Assembly (NCBI GenBank): GCA_012295275.1
Contig: CM022666.1
Span: 12,324,577-12,373,567 of the forward strand
Reading direction: 5' to 3'
Source: Chrysomallon squamiferum
Lineage: Eukaryota > Mollusca > Gastropoda > Neomphalida > Peltospiridae
DNA: 48,991 bases
Made by a program: the position numbers and the translations under genes. Of this stretch, positions 24,705-38,791 are shown one piece after another (the stretch's first letter is position 1; the number at the start of each line of letters is the position of its first letter). The notes below the pieces were generated by a model. That model saw nothing but the letters and a program-made list of their open reading frames with translations, was not told the origin of the DNA and searched no databases.

Positions 24705-26183
24705 GACAATGATCATTGATTTCTGCTTGATGATCCAATCCTCCAGACTGAGAAAGTGTCCAAAATGATTCACGAGCAAATAAACACGTAGGAAAACACA
24801 TACATGACTAAATTTAAAAGCTATCACAAGCATTTGCTTCAAATTCTGAGTGAATGAAGACAATTTCAGATATGATCAATGCAATACTAAACTCGGTTTG
24901 TACTTGGGATTTACACAATAGCTATAAAGTAGCATGCACTTCAGTACTAGCCTGCTTATGTTAAACTAATGTTTATATAAACTTTCACATCCAAAAACAT
25001 GTTACTATCTAACAGTAAATCAGACATAACTGCATTTGTGATTTGTTAGTATTTTGATCTTTCACTTTCCAGGCATACATCCTAAAATGTGTTGTTAAGA
25101 ATTAATATCAAATTTGCTTATTGCTAGTTCAAAATAAATATAATGTGAATAGTTAGATGTACTTGTCATTGAATTTATTTATTTTATTATTAAAACTGAT
25201 CAGTGGAGACGATTAAAACTAGTTCAACCGGTCATACTCCATTAACCAAGTGACTATCATCAACTTCTTGTCATCGTCAGTTACCTTCAGAATCACATTC
25301 CACACATATCTATGTTATGACGTGATAATACTTCCAACTGTATTTCAGGACTTTTTTTTTAATACCTTGGATTGTTTGGAATAAAACAAAATGATGTGTT
25401 TCAGTTGTTAACATTGAAAGTGAATCAAGATGTGGTGAGCTGATTTTCTAGTATGGATCGAAGCTAACTTCAGCGACTTAACCATTGCACAATCACCTAA
25501 AACCTCTCTGAAGTCCAAAATTTAAACTCATTCCTAAGCAAAATAAAAGACAAGTGTATGAGACTAGTACTGTTGATGTCACAAACCCTTTCAGCAGTAA
25601 AACACTGTGACAGAACCTCATTAGTGCCTCATTGCCAGACGTTTTAATTGTAATTTTGTTTTCTATGTAGTGAATTATATAATATTCACAAAATCCTTAT
25701 TTTTATATAACCATTTAAAGCAGAATGTCTGCTACATTTTATCTTAAATATATTATTATTTTACTGTAAAATGTATTCAGCTATCTTGTATAATCATGTT
25801 TATAATTTATATTTTTGCAGTTCTTAAATGTTTACCTAAAATACACAAAAACTAAATAGCTGAGCATATGCAGATGGACATGGGCTATTTAGAAGTGTTA
25901 TTATATAATTAGGGAAAGCTCCGTTATTATATAAACTAAGAAACAATGGGATTTAACAAACTCAAAATGGACATTAAAGTTGCAAAGTAAATTCAGAAAT
26001 GCTGTCTGCAGGTGTTTACTGGATGCCTGCGTGTTGGTTATATGTATTGAGAATGCATTTTAAGCGAGATCTCGTTGATCGGTGCCTGAGGGCTGTCTGC
26101 ACAAGATAAAGGACAACACAGGCAATGGGAATTATGTTTTAATGGGTTTTTTTGTATGTAACATAGATGTTGAGTGACTGAAG
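22556..26183. other. long noncoding stretch
   Basis: About 3.6 kb with no supportable exon. Contents: an AC patch (23401-23416), a TA run (23811-23831), an ATT run (24187-24221), a T-run (24680-24704) and a dispersed repeat at 24860-25048 (listed separately). The short open frames around 23052-23493 and 24595-24863 have no recognisable motif or splice context. Confidence 0.65.
24860..25048. repeat. dispersed repeat, copy 1
   Basis: About 189 bases that recur with only a few substitutions at 35174-35339, same orientation. This copy carries about 23 extra bases (around 24917-24939) relative to the other. No coding potential or known family is recognised. Confidence 0.85.
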
Positions 26184-26228
26184 ATGGCTAAATCTATTAC
26201 TGTTGTGTTTTTATTGTGTTATTCTGTG
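26184..26228 (+). CDS. candidate first coding exon encoding a signal peptide
   Basis: An ATG at 26184 opens 15 codons (MAKSITVVFLLCYSV) followed directly by a strong donor, GTAAGTAC, at 26229, in phase 0. The hydrophobic run is typical of a secretory signal peptide split from the mature protein by an intron, as in the HYR/sushi gene of this window. Upstream, 26020-26130 is less AT-rich, as a 5' UTR would be. No downstream exon could be identified, so this may be the first exon of a gene with long introns, a relic, or chance. Confidence 0.35.
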
Positions 26229-29200
26229 GTAAGTACTTACACTTAAAAACAGAGATAACGCATGTTAATAAATAAAAGATCAGTTAGAAAGATAAAGTAA
26301 CCAACTGGGTTTAATTAGTATTATCTGTCAACGCTATTTGCTTTCATAGTGTATTGTTGAATCGTACGATTTAATTATATGATTTAACTTTATGTAATAT
26401 ATATATATATTGTTCTCTAGTGGATACAGAATAGTAATTTAGTAGTTTAAGCTGTCTCAGATAATTTACACCTTGACACATGACGCTGTTATAGTCTGCT
26501 ACCCTTTAGATGGGACAAGCAAAATTTTAGATATTAATAATACCACTGAGACTAGTTACCCTGACAAACATGAAAGAAACTTACTAGGCGAATTGGTCGG
26601 TCCACCTGTCAATTTGCTAAATTCTGTCACTCTTCGATTATCCAAGTCTTTTTTATATATATATCGAATTTGCCTATAAAATGTAATGTGTGCTCGACAT
26701 CATTTTGTAAACCAAAAAATGTCAATCAGTCCGAGATAGCTGTTGTTATATTGGAAATGGTCTCTGCTCAAGTATACTGCAATAAGCATAATTTAAATTT
26801 TGAGATATGTATCATCAGAAAGCTGATTTTGATATGGCCTGTCAGTAACCACTGCCGTGCAGTAAAGTGCAGTTTTAGCAGATCAGCCTGAATCGCGTGT
26901 TCTGCTGGAAGCATTTAAAATGTTGTGGATTTTGAATATGGGTTACAATTCACGGAATAACTTTTGATCAAACACACAATACACAATACAAGGTCATACA
27001 TTATCTTTATTTCTATGCAACTCATAAAGTTTCAGGTTGATTCTAAGCCAAGCTGAAAGAGGTTAAAAACCACTGATCCTGCACATTTACAGGCAGAACT
27101 ATAAATGTCTGACACACACACACACACACAAACAAACAGCAGCTCCACCATCAACAACAAAAGAAGCTAAATAATGTATGTGTCTCTCAACTGTGATTTA
27201 GGGAATATCATCAATACAGTTAGTAAGGCAATGAAAATACATGACTATTTAGGTTAATATCTCTTGTGAAATTCAAATAAACTGGTTGTAACGTCTATCG
27301 TAAATATGCAATATCTACTTTGCATATTTTAATTTGTTTTTAAATCATAACAGTTACTATGTCAAAAGCTCTGGCTGAAAAAGGAAACAGATAAATATCG
27401 TAGAGAGTCTGTTTCTGTGATCCATGAATCAATTTCTATTCTCAAACAAATTCTGTACAGATTCAAGAAAAAAGTTTGTTCTTCATTTTTTTTTAGGTGT
27501 TTTTTTTAGGTGTCTCTTAAATATTTTCTGTCACAAATACTAATTATATGAAAAAATTACATTATTTAGGCTACATCAAAACTAAACATTAGCGATAAAC
27601 AATTTATGTTGTTTAAATTATCAAAAAGTAAGTTTTACACACAAAATTAGTATTGGTTTTATTTATTCACAGAACAGTAATTTGTGAATAATTAGTCTAT
27701 GAGTGGATAACCTGTATGATCAAATTTCTAACTCAGAAATAACCAATTCAGAATGGTTACTGAATAAGTGACATTCAATTCTGAACTATTTATAATTTTT
27801 TAATTTACAATTCATTAATAATAAACTGTATAATTAGAGTAGATATAATAATAATTGTATATAAGAAATAATAACCATTCATAATTTGAGAAAACAATTG
27901 CAATAGAAAAATGATTATTATTTCATGTCTGTAATTGTTAGACTGACAGTCCTGATAATGTTTGAACCACAATCAAAAAAAAAATTATAATAATAAAAAA
28001 AATTATATATTCCCTTTAAAGTTATAGAAAGAGTAAAGGACAAGAAATGAATCAATAAAAACAACAAACAAACAAACAAACAAAAAACAACAAAAAAAAA
28101 CACCTACCGGAATCACAAAACAACACTGAATCTACGGAGATGATTCATAGCTATATTTAGAAAACTGTACAGAATATATCTCTTTTTTCATGACCTTTAA
28201 TGTTTTGTGTTGTTTGTTTACTTTCTTAATACAAATTTGTGAGCAGTATGAAAAAAAAAAAAAAAAATCCGTTTAATACTTATGACAGTAAAATTTTACC
28301 CTTTATATCGAAGACTACAGCTCAGTAAAGAATATATAGCAAGGTACCAAAGAACAAATCGGTTGTTGGTGGTAAGAACAAGTGCTTGTACCAGACGACC
28401 CACATAATCGTCTGCCAAAAGTCACTACGTGCCGACAGTGATGTTCGGTGTTCCCTTTAAATTACGTTGGGTATAATCAAGCTTTGTTGGAAAGAGAATA
28501 TAAGTTGAAAATTTAAATGGAAGTCAGTTTTAGTTAATGTTGGTAAAAAAGAAACAAACCCAAAGACTTACCAAGAAAATGAGAGAACTCTGTATTTTAA
28601 TTCTTCTCGTCCAAATGATTCGTCGTAAAGATGTAGTTAATATTTAACGGGTCAGACAATGCGTGGACAAATCAGAGTTATTTCCCTTTTAATATATTTC
28701 TTTTAGCATGAGACCAGAAAATATTATTTGTTTAGGGGTTATGTCAAAAGAGGAATAATTATAATAATTAAATACTTGACACTTTTCCGTTAGTGTGCAA
28801 ATTTAAAAAAAATAAAAAATATTCATTTCCTATTAAGCTAGGCCATTTAATCTCAGTACCATCATTATATTAATCAGTCTACCTAGCAAGATTATTATGA
28901 ATGAAACCTTTCAGAACCATAATTAAATCGTTTTACAAATTAAAATAAAATAAATATGACATAATGAAATTTGCAAATGATAAAAATTGTATTATAAATT
29001 AATATAAATCAGTGAAATTCAATTTCCTACCATAGCAGTTCATAGCATCGGTAGCCGTTTTTCTTCGTCCATTGTGTCAACAAGTTAACTTAACAAACTG
29101 AAAAGAGCACACATCATATTCCTTTTACAAAATACATTAACTGTAAGGTATCTACGTTCACATATTCATATACTTATTTAGTAAATTAAATCTTTGCCAC

Positions 29201-29445
29201 TAATAATATTAATGTTAAGATATTTGATTTGTTAAAAATTCATTCAATCAAAAATATAAATAAAATAAAATAATAATAAAAAAAACAACAACAAAAAACA
29301 AACAATGAAATAAAAACAACAAACAAAAATATCCAAGTTGTAAAAAAAATTATATTTATTAAATTTAAAAACAAAACATAAACATGAAAATTAATCAAAT
29401 TTGTTTTGAACACTTTTGTAACATAATAATCCTCTTTTTTGTCGC

Positions 29446-29479
<34 letters not shown>

Positions 29480-29546
29480 CGTTTTATTTTCATATCAAAA
29501 GAAAACGAATATGCTAGTTAAATATGTTTAAAACTATTTGTGCAGC
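26229..29546. other. noncoding stretch without recognised exons
   Basis: Contents: an AC patch (27114-27130), poly-A and AAAC-type runs (about 28065-28100, 28250-28267), a TA run (29450-29477) and AT-rich sequence. Open frames at 26473-26891 are uninterrupted for 60-70 codons but show no motif, start context or splice boundaries that I trust. Confidence 0.6.
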
Positions 29547-31570
<2,024 letters not shown>

Positions 31571-32080
31571 TGCTTAAGAACTTTACATTTGAAAAAAATA
31601 AAGCGTCTACTTATGTTGACGTTTTTTAATTATTATTATTTGTTTAAACAATGCGATGACGTCACTATTTTCGGTGGGCAAACCATTGGTCTGAAACAAA
31701 GGAATAACAACAACAAAAAAAATAAAATTCATTTTCTCTGACACATACACGGACACATATACACATGCAGACACACATACACACTCATATGCAGGGCACA
31801 GACAAACAGGAACACCGTAAGTTGTCAAAAAGTTGTAAAATTTTATGTATTGAATAATCCATTATTTGAAAGATAATTAACTATTTGTATGTACAGTGTA
31901 AATTATTATTATTTTTTTTTCTAAACTTCTTTTGGAACTTACTACACATGTATTTATGTTAAAAATCGTCATCAGTAATGGATTTAATAGATTGGATAAT
32001 CGCGTTTATCGAGCAGAATAACATAATCAACAATAAAATGACAGTAACAAAAGCAACATTATAAAACTATTAGACTCGAA
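31571..32080. other. upstream region of the coiled-coil gene
   Basis: Holds the 5' flank of the minus-strand coiled-coil gene. No TATA box or initiator can be asserted. No coding sequence seen. Confidence 0.55.
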
Positions 32081-32095
32081 TTTAGTTAATAATTA

Positions 32096-32335
32096 TGTAA
32101 TAATATCATCTCTGATGTGGAAAATCTTTGGTTATTGTTTGATGAAAGAATTTCGTTTTTCCAGAGAACGAGGCTAGAAGAACAAGGGATATAACTCCAG
32201 TATAAATTTGTGTCTGTAAACGATGTATTTATTTTGAAGTTGAACAATATATAACCATTATGGAAACTAAACATAGAGCTTTATCGTCGTCTAAATTATA
32301 AAACCATTAGACTCGAATTTTGTTAAATTTTATGT
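32096..32335 (+). pseudogene. partial inverted copy of coiled-coil exon 2 with flanking intron
   Basis: In plus orientation, opposite to the gene at 29.5-31.6 kb. From about 32108 it reads the 3' end of exon 2 (codons for SDVENLWLL), then intron-2-like sequence with the marker block GAGGCTAGAAGAACAAGGGA. The exon's 5' part is missing and the donor is changed to GATGAAAG. It cannot serve as an exon in this state. Confidence 0.75.
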
Positions 32336-32425
32336 AATACTATACTATACTATACTATACTATACTAATAATATAATATAATATAATATAATATAATATA
32401 ATATAATATAATATAATATAATATA
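32336..32425. repeat. ACTAT/ATAAT pentanucleotide tract
   Basis: About 90 bases of pentanucleotide repeat lying between two inverted exon 2 copies. It corresponds in position to the TATAT-type tract beside exon 2 in the gene itself (31100-31131). Confidence 0.9.
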
Positions 32426-32429
32426 TGTT

Positions 32430-32640
32430 TTACGGAGAACTAATAGCCAAATAGAAGAGCTTACACTTGAGCCTAATTCGGCTTTGGATCATCTCTCTGA
32501 TGTAGAAAATCTTTGGTTATTGACTGATGTAAGTTTTATCATCTTTCTTTGACAAAAGCTAAAACTCCAGAGAGCGAGGCTAGACGAACAAGGGAAATAA
32601 CTCCAGTATCAACATTTCCGACGAAAATCAACTGAAAGTG
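32430..32640 (+). pseudogene. full-length inverted copy of coiled-coil exon 2
   Basis: The plus strand carries the whole exon 2 (GGAGAAC at about 32430 through TTGACTGAT) with an open frame and an intact donor GTAAGT, plus about 100 bases of intron 2 sequence. The acceptor is damaged: TTTTAC where the gene has TTTTAG. The frame therefore survives but splicing as in the parent gene would not. Confidence 0.8.
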
Positions 32641-32782
32641 AATGCGAGATGCTGGCGTTGCACGAGGAAAAACGACTCGGCACACAAACTGCTTATTGAT
32701 GTTTGCTTGGATGAGTATATTTAAACTGATAATGCAAAGAAAAAGAAAATAACAAACTAGAATGTAACAAACGACACACGTG

Positions 32783-32787
<5 letters not shown>

Positions 32788-32856
<69 letters not shown>
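32788..32856. repeat. GA microsatellite
   Basis: About 68 bases of uninterrupted GA. Confidence 0.95.
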
Positions 32857-32860
<4 letters not shown>

Positions 32861-33051
32861 TTTCATCGAAACTTTGTATTCTACTTTCGTACAAAACTTT
32901 AGCTTTTAGCATTTTATATACGTTTTAACGCATATTCGCTTGTTACTCGTTAATCGCTAACAACTTATAATTATGTGGCTCATTCAGAACATTTTTTTTT
33001 TTTTTTTTGTAACAACTTATTTCAAACAATATTAAATATATTTTGAACACA

Positions 33052-33082
<31 letters not shown>

Positions 33083-33219
33083 AGAAACAAACAACAAAAC
33101 AAAAGAAAGTATTGTAGATTTTAAGTCCAGATGGAAGTTGACCCCATTGATCTTATACCACAAGTTACAGTTTTATCCACTTTATTTATGCAGTAGCAAA
33201 TTCATATATGTTTATTTAT

Positions 33220-33270
<51 letters not shown>

Positions 33271-33424
33271 TGCAGTGATTTCAAGTTTTTGTAAGTCTGA
33301 GTAATTTTCACTTCTGCCGCCAATTGACCTGTCGATCATCGACGGAAGCCAGCGAGCTCGGACTACCAGTCATTGTCTATATGTTTTTTATTTTTTTTTT
33401 TTATTATTATTGTCCTAGATGAAC
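32857..33424. other. noncoding spacer
   Basis: T and A homopolymer runs (32993-33009, 33050-33075) and an AAT run (33221-33268). No gene seen. Confidence 0.7.
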
Positions 33425-33609
33425 TTATGGGTCCATGCCACAGCTCATTTCAATATCTTCTTCAGTCCAAGGACAGTCAGATGCCCATGCGAGTGACTTG
33501 CAGAACTCGAACACTCCTCTTAACTTCAGCTGTTTTGCCTCTATAGGATCGTGGACACGAGCCTGGAAATAATCCAGGCCCGCTCTCTGGTTTATCCCTC
33601 AACACTATA

Positions 33610-34110
33610 GAGAATAGATTATAGTAGTAGTAGTATAGTTCTAGCAGTAGGAGTAGTAGTAGAAATAGTGATAGCAGTAGTTGAAGAAGTAGCAGTAGAG
33701 TCTGTACTAACAGTGGTAGTGGTAGTGGGAGTAGTAATAGCAGGAGTAGCAATTGTAGTGGTAGTGGTAGTACTAATAATAGTATTGGTAGCAGTTTGAA
33801 AGTATATAGAACATATTTAGAATATTTCTCTTGTTAATATAAGTGTCAACTCACGGCTACATTCACCGGCGTTTGGAGGACTCCAACTAAACTTTAGATA
33901 TGGACATTTTACCATGGCTAACAGACCTATGTCCGTATGTTGCATGTCATATTGGTGGTTCTAGAAGTAGTAGTAGAAATAAGTAAGTAGCAGCAGAAGC
34001 TAAAGTAGTAAGGGAGGTAGTAGTAGTAGTAGTAGATATAGTGATAGCAGTAGTTGAAGACGCAGCAGTGGAGGCTGCATTAGTAGTGGTGGTGGTAGTG
34101 GTAATAGTAA
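33610..34110. repeat. AGT/AGC imperfect trinucleotide tracts in the last intron
   Basis: Two TAG-type degenerate tracts (about 33625-33795 and 33960-34130) flank the extra sushi 3 fragment. The intact gene has an ACT-type tract in the corresponding intron (about 45773-45945). Confidence 0.85.
33855..33960 (-). pseudogene. extra partial sushi 3 exon copy
   Basis: A second copy of the 3' half of the sushi 3 exon, ending in a donor (GTGAG at 33854), lies between the pseudogene's sushi 3 and tail exons. Its 5' half is replaced by an AGT-rich repeat. The repeat plus exon segment (about 33600-33960) looks like a local tandem duplicate of about 33960-34320. Confidence 0.8.
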
Positions 34111-35173
34111 TAATAGTTTTGGTAGCAGTTTGAAAGCACACAGAATGTATTTGTATTATTTCTCTTGTGACTACACTTTAAGTGTCAACTCACGACTACA
34201 ATCACCGATCTCTTGAGGATTCCAAAAATATTTTAGATATGGACATTTGACCAGACCTAACGGACCGATGTCCCATTGTTGCATGTCATATTGGTGGTTG
34301 CAGAAAGCCATGCATACTGTCTTCGCGAGACATACCAGAGCTCCATTGTGTGGTGCTGGAAGGGGATCGCACTTAGGTTCTGAAATAAATATTAGTGTGT
34401 ATATTAGTGTGTATGCATACATACATTCATGTATATATAATTGTAATCGGACAACAGAATAGTCATTCCTAAATATATATATATATATATGCACAAAACA
34501 GTCTGGCACCAGACCTGTATACATACATACAAAATATCTCTTTAGAATTATGTATTAACACTGATAAAGTAGAGATAGGCATTCACAATTTGTAATGGAA
34601 AAATATCTGTTTTTAATATATGTACCTGGACATTCAGGGTTTTCCAGTCCATTCAACACCCATTCAAGTTTACGATCTTTCTTAGTACCTTTGTTAACAC
34701 ATTCTGCATACGTGGAGCCGACCAAAGGATACAATTCAAAGCAGCGCATGGTACAGTGTGAGCCAATGACGTATTTCATTTCACAAATAAACATCAATGA
34801 TAGACGTAAGAAATTTAGGTTTGCTGCACTGCACCAGATATGAGATAAATATAAATGAGTGAATGAATAAATAACCTACAAAAGCATCAACAATAACAAG
34901 ATAATAATGATTATTGTAATGATGATGTTGATGATGATGACAGTAATAAATGTGAACGGTTATTATAGAGGTAAACATTCGTTGAATTTGTGGACTAGAA
35001 ACACTATGAACTACTCTTGTCCTTTAGCAACAGTATATACACCTTCTCAGTGTCAGCATAATACAAAAAATGTCTAATTTAGTCCAGGTTTGACGGTTTC
35101 GTCGACCTATATCCTAATGATGTATTATGAAGATGATGATCACGACGAGGATGATGATGATGTAATGATGATA

Positions 35174-35339
35174 ACAATTTCAGATATGATCAATGCAATA
35201 CTGAACTCGGTTTGTACTTGGGATTTACACTTCAGTACTAGCCTGCTTATGTTAAACTAATGTTTATATAAACTTTCACATCCAAAAACATGTTACTATC
35301 TAACACTAAATCAGACGTAACTGCACTAGTGATTTGTTG
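35174..35339. repeat. dispersed repeat, copy 2, inside an intron
   Basis: Matches 24860-25048 almost base for base except for about 23 bases missing after GGATTTACAC. It is flanked on both sides by GATGAT-type repeats and lies in the intron between HYR 4 and sushi 2 of the inverted copy. The equivalent intron of the intact gene (44045-44702) lacks it. Confidence 0.85.
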
Positions 35340-36346
35340 ATGATGATGACGTTGCTGGTAATAGCAGTGTGATGATAATGATGATGTAATGACAATAATA
35401 ACCAACATGATGGTGATGGTGATATTCGTATGATTACTAATGTGATGATGACGATAATTTATAAATGATATGAATTACTGTCTTCTAATCTCTATCATTA
35501 ATTCATTAATATCATTATTCGTACTAAACCAAATTTTACACCTTATCTCTTAAATTCAGAGACAGCAGATAACAAGTCATAGCAATCATACTTACAGTGG
35601 ATTATTACAAAGAATCTACAAGTAATAGAGTTTCCACTCAAATCTTTCGCACGGTACACGATTGTTGTAGTTCCAGAAGATTTCGAACCAGAAGGGGGTC
35701 CCTCTGTTTGACTTAGTGTAATGTCGTTTGAGTTTGTGTCAATCTTTATTTCTGGCCAAGAAACCACTGCCGAAAAGCTTTTGTCTTCATTTTCTGCAGT
35801 AAGATTCTTCTCTGGGCAGTTTATAAATGACAGTCGAATTCCTGATATATATTAAATAAACATATTATATAATCAGGAATAATATATATATGGACCGACA
35901 GTATTATATTTTTCTTACTTGTTATTAAAGACGGTAGATCGCCCAAACAATCCAGTTATACCTAAGCATCACAAAAGATATATTTAATGATATACTTTTT
36001 GCCTATCTCACTCATAAACAGCTTCACTTAAAACATTCCACTGATATTTGTGTATATAAATTATTTGCAAATGCTTAAAGTGTTCATGTAGCGGTTATTT
36101 ATTTATTAGTTTTGGGATGACCTGTCACCTTTAAGTATGATATTAACAGTAATGATTAAAGGAAACTCTGAATGTGATCATATCAATGAATACGGAAACA
36201 ACATTCTAAACTTAATCATTTCGTTATTCTTTCGACTGATGACCAAAAAGATAAATAAATAAATAAATAAATAAATACTAATAACAACAAGAAGAACACA
36301 AGGTCAGTAACAAACAAAACCACCACCAACAACAACAACAACAATG

Positions 36347-36355
36347 ATGATGATG

Positions 36356-36427
<72 letters not shown>

Positions 36428-36500
36428 GAAAGAAAAAAAGAAAGAAAGAAAAAAAAATGAAAATAAATAAAATAAATAAAATAAAATAAAATAAAATATA
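36347..36500. repeat. AAT tract grading into AAAG/AAAT tracts
   Basis: Sits just after the HYR 3 donor of the inverted copy. The intact gene has the reverse-complement equivalent (TTTA then ATT/GTT, 43557-43670) at the same place. Confidence 0.9.
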
Positions 36501-37136
36501 AGTATATTACCGCTAATAATGATTGTGAAGTTGCAGAAGAGAATTTCATTCAGTTCACTGTCAGCCATGTATTTAAATGTCACTGTGCCGACTCCCATTA
36601 ACGTTCCTGGTTTCGGTCCTTCAACTTGAGTAAGAGTTATACTTCCCACGTCAGCTCTGGCCTGCACATCCGGCCACGTAACACGAACCTTTTGGCCATG
36701 AATCGTTCTCATTCTAATAGTTCGTTCAGGACACTTTTCAAAACGGATCTTCGACAATCCTGAATGATGACGTTACGGACATATTAGAACATTACGAGAT
36801 TCGCAGCAAATGAAATTAAACTCAGAGCTGTACGAAACATCAATCATTGTATACTCTACGTCAGTAAGTTATATTGTCTTCAAGTTCACTATAGGTTTAC
36901 TTCATACCTACCTGCACACGTGGGTTCACTCTGTCTTTCGCCACGACTCCAGAATGCTGTTGGTCGTTGAGGTATCCGACTTTTTACTTCCATTCTTCGA
37001 CACTGAATATGATCGGCTCCATTCAGTTTGAAATGGAATTTGCATGTGAGGTCGCACCAGCACCCCACAGTGTAACCATCACGACAACGTATTATAACAA
37101 ACCTATCATTAAACTTTGGTCTGTTGCAGTATAGTG

Positions 37137-37140
37137 CTGA

Positions 37141-37217
<77 letters not shown>

Positions 37218-38322
37218 AACAACGACAATAACAATGACGATAATAATAATAATAGTAAACTCGAAATTCACTGAAGCAAAAGAAACATAAAAAATTCAAT
37301 GCTTTCTGGCTTGTTTTAAATTCTTTTTCCTCTTTAAATATCGCATTTTAAATATCGTTTTTATTTTGTAAAATTGAAATATTTTTCATATATATTTAGC
37401 CAGGTGTGCCGCTATTTTTCCATGTGTTCCAAGGTGTGCAGTTGGCCAAAAAAGGTTGAGAACCACTGCACTAAGGTATTCTGTGTTTCTTAAAACAATT
37501 ATACAAAGTAGCAGCTATATCATGTTATCTGCTACTATCTAAGAAAAGAAAATGGCCGCTGCATGGGTACCTGGGATAGATCGTTTCCGCACAAACCCGC
37601 AATTACAACTCTATCAGAATAATTAATTCCATTCAAAACAAATAAAAGACAGAGAATCCAACCTTTGTTAACTTTTACATGTGACCTTTAAGTATGAAGA
37701 AATTAATTAAAATTAAATTATTTTCCATTTTAATATTTTATTTTATTTAATAATGGTATTAAAAAGACATAGGAAGAATATTAACAAAGAAAATAATCGT
37801 CTTTTAAGATTAAAATAAATTAATATAAACAGAAATTAAAATGTCTTTGAAAATAATTGTAATTAATTCGGTTTAATTACATCGTAAAAATAAATTAAAC
37901 GCAATCTTACTGTTTATATTTTATAAACATTTATAATCATTTTAGTGTTATATAATTAATTAATTAAAGTTTAATTTTCTTCAAGTCGATATATTTTCTT
38001 ATACCCTATCCTTAACACTAAAATTAAAATTTATATTACACTTATAAAAATTCTCATTTTCATAAATGTTATTATATTAAAGTTAATTTAACGACGTTTC
38101 ATAGCAATAAACGACGGATTTTACATGTAAATGTTTTTATACACTAATTAAAATTTCAGTATAGAGTTTCGAATACTGCGTCTTTCCTTATTAAAAAGAT
38201 ACTTTATAAACTGTGGTGTGTACGACATGTATAACATAAACTGCAAGAGACTCCACACCAAGAAACATATTTGGTGGTACTCCAGTGTCTGGAGTCTGTT
38301 CGGAGAAAATCTCCGTGGAACA
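37137..38322. other. inversion junction and AT-rich spacer
   Basis: An AAT run (37140-37205) belongs to the duplicated intron. Homology with the intact gene (near 42715 in its orientation) stops at about 37320. A hAT-like end follows (37395-37478). From about 37810 to 38322 the sequence resembles that right of the gap (from about 39005) and leads into the 5' exon fragment. Confidence 0.6.
37395..37478. mobile_element. hAT-type transposon terminus remnant
   Basis: The minus strand reads CAGTGGTTCTCAACCTTTTT at about 37469 downward, a sequence well known as the terminus of many hAT (Charlie-like) elements, followed by typical subterminal sequence. No second end or transposase is seen, so this is a fragment or a MITE end. 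Confidence 0.5.
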
Positions 38323-38549
38323 ATGGCAGAGGTTTGTATCATTATTAAATTTTCATTCAAAACATTAAAGCTTATTCTTCTTTTATCATCGAATGAATTG
38401 ATAAAATTAAACCGTACTTGTATTATGTTTTATCTGTAGGTATTTGGAAAATCTGCTGTATTTGCTATCATCAATTTACTTTGTCTAACGTTATCATCGA
38501 ATGTCACAGTAAACACTGATTGTAAGCGATGTGGAACAAACGAAACGAC
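38323..38549 (+). pseudogene. 5' fragment of a third HYR/sushi gene (exons 1 and 2), cut by the gap
   Basis: Exon 1 (ATG GCA GAG, 38323-38331) with donor GTTTGT and exon 2 (38440-38549, 110 bases) with acceptor CTGTAG and donor GTGAGT match the first two exons of the intact gene in length and phase. Together they encode a signal peptide (MAEVFGKSAVFAI...) and the start of the Cys module (TDCKRCGTN). The two exon 2 sequences differ at about 11 of 110 bases, six of which change the residue. The sequence runs into the N gap 240 bases later and restarts beyond it in the upstream region of the intact gene. It may be a real tandem copy with the rest missing, a relic, or a divergent haplotype placed in tandem. 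Confidence 0.6.
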
Positions 38550-38791
38550 GTGAGTATTATGTTGAATATAACAATTCTTTACTGAGTATTTAGTGCTTCG
38601 TTCATAATGATTATAAATATTATTTTTACAAAATATTTGGTAACAGCTATTACACTCGTTTACTGGTTTCGTAACGTCCACGTGTACAGTGTCTATTGAA
38701 AGTTATATTTTTCTGACAACACTAGAAGAAACTGTTGAGCAAACCACTCCGCCTGTATGACTTCATCTCATTACTATAGAACAATGCAAGC

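Larger units (their letters stand above)
33425..37136 (-). pseudogene. 5'-truncated, decayed HYR/sushi gene (inverted paralog)
   Basis: Minus-strand exons match the intact plus-strand gene one for one: sushi 1 (37136-36912, 225 bases), HYR 3 (36759-36511, 249), HYR 4 (35841-35596, 246), sushi 2 (about 34833-34626), sushi 3 (34379-34194, 186) and the C-terminal tail (33604 to about 33425). The first three and sushi 3 are open with intact splice sites and the same lengths. Decay: before sushi 2 the acceptor CATACAG of the intact gene has become CATATCTGG; sushi 2 has a one-base insertion (ATTGATG around 34797-34800) that leads to TGA; the tail has an extra C after the TCGTGT block, giving a changed frame and early stop near 33477. 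Signal peptide, N-terminal module, HYR 1 and HYR 2 exons are absent upstream. An expressed shortened form cannot be excluded, but no start exon is visible. Confidence 0.8.

Noticed and set aside
26473-26891. Two adjacent frames of 68 and 73 codons downstream of the orphan signal exon
   Set aside because: Non-ATG starts, no recognisable motif and no convincing acceptor in the right phase.
28582-28650. Small frame starting MRELCILILL, secretory-looking
   Set aside because: Only about 22 codons before a stop, with no donor at its end; not better than chance in AT-rich DNA.
29020-29115. Minus-strand acceptor followed by ATG GAC GAA GAA
   Set aside because: The frame stops after ten codons and all frames of the putative exon contain stops.
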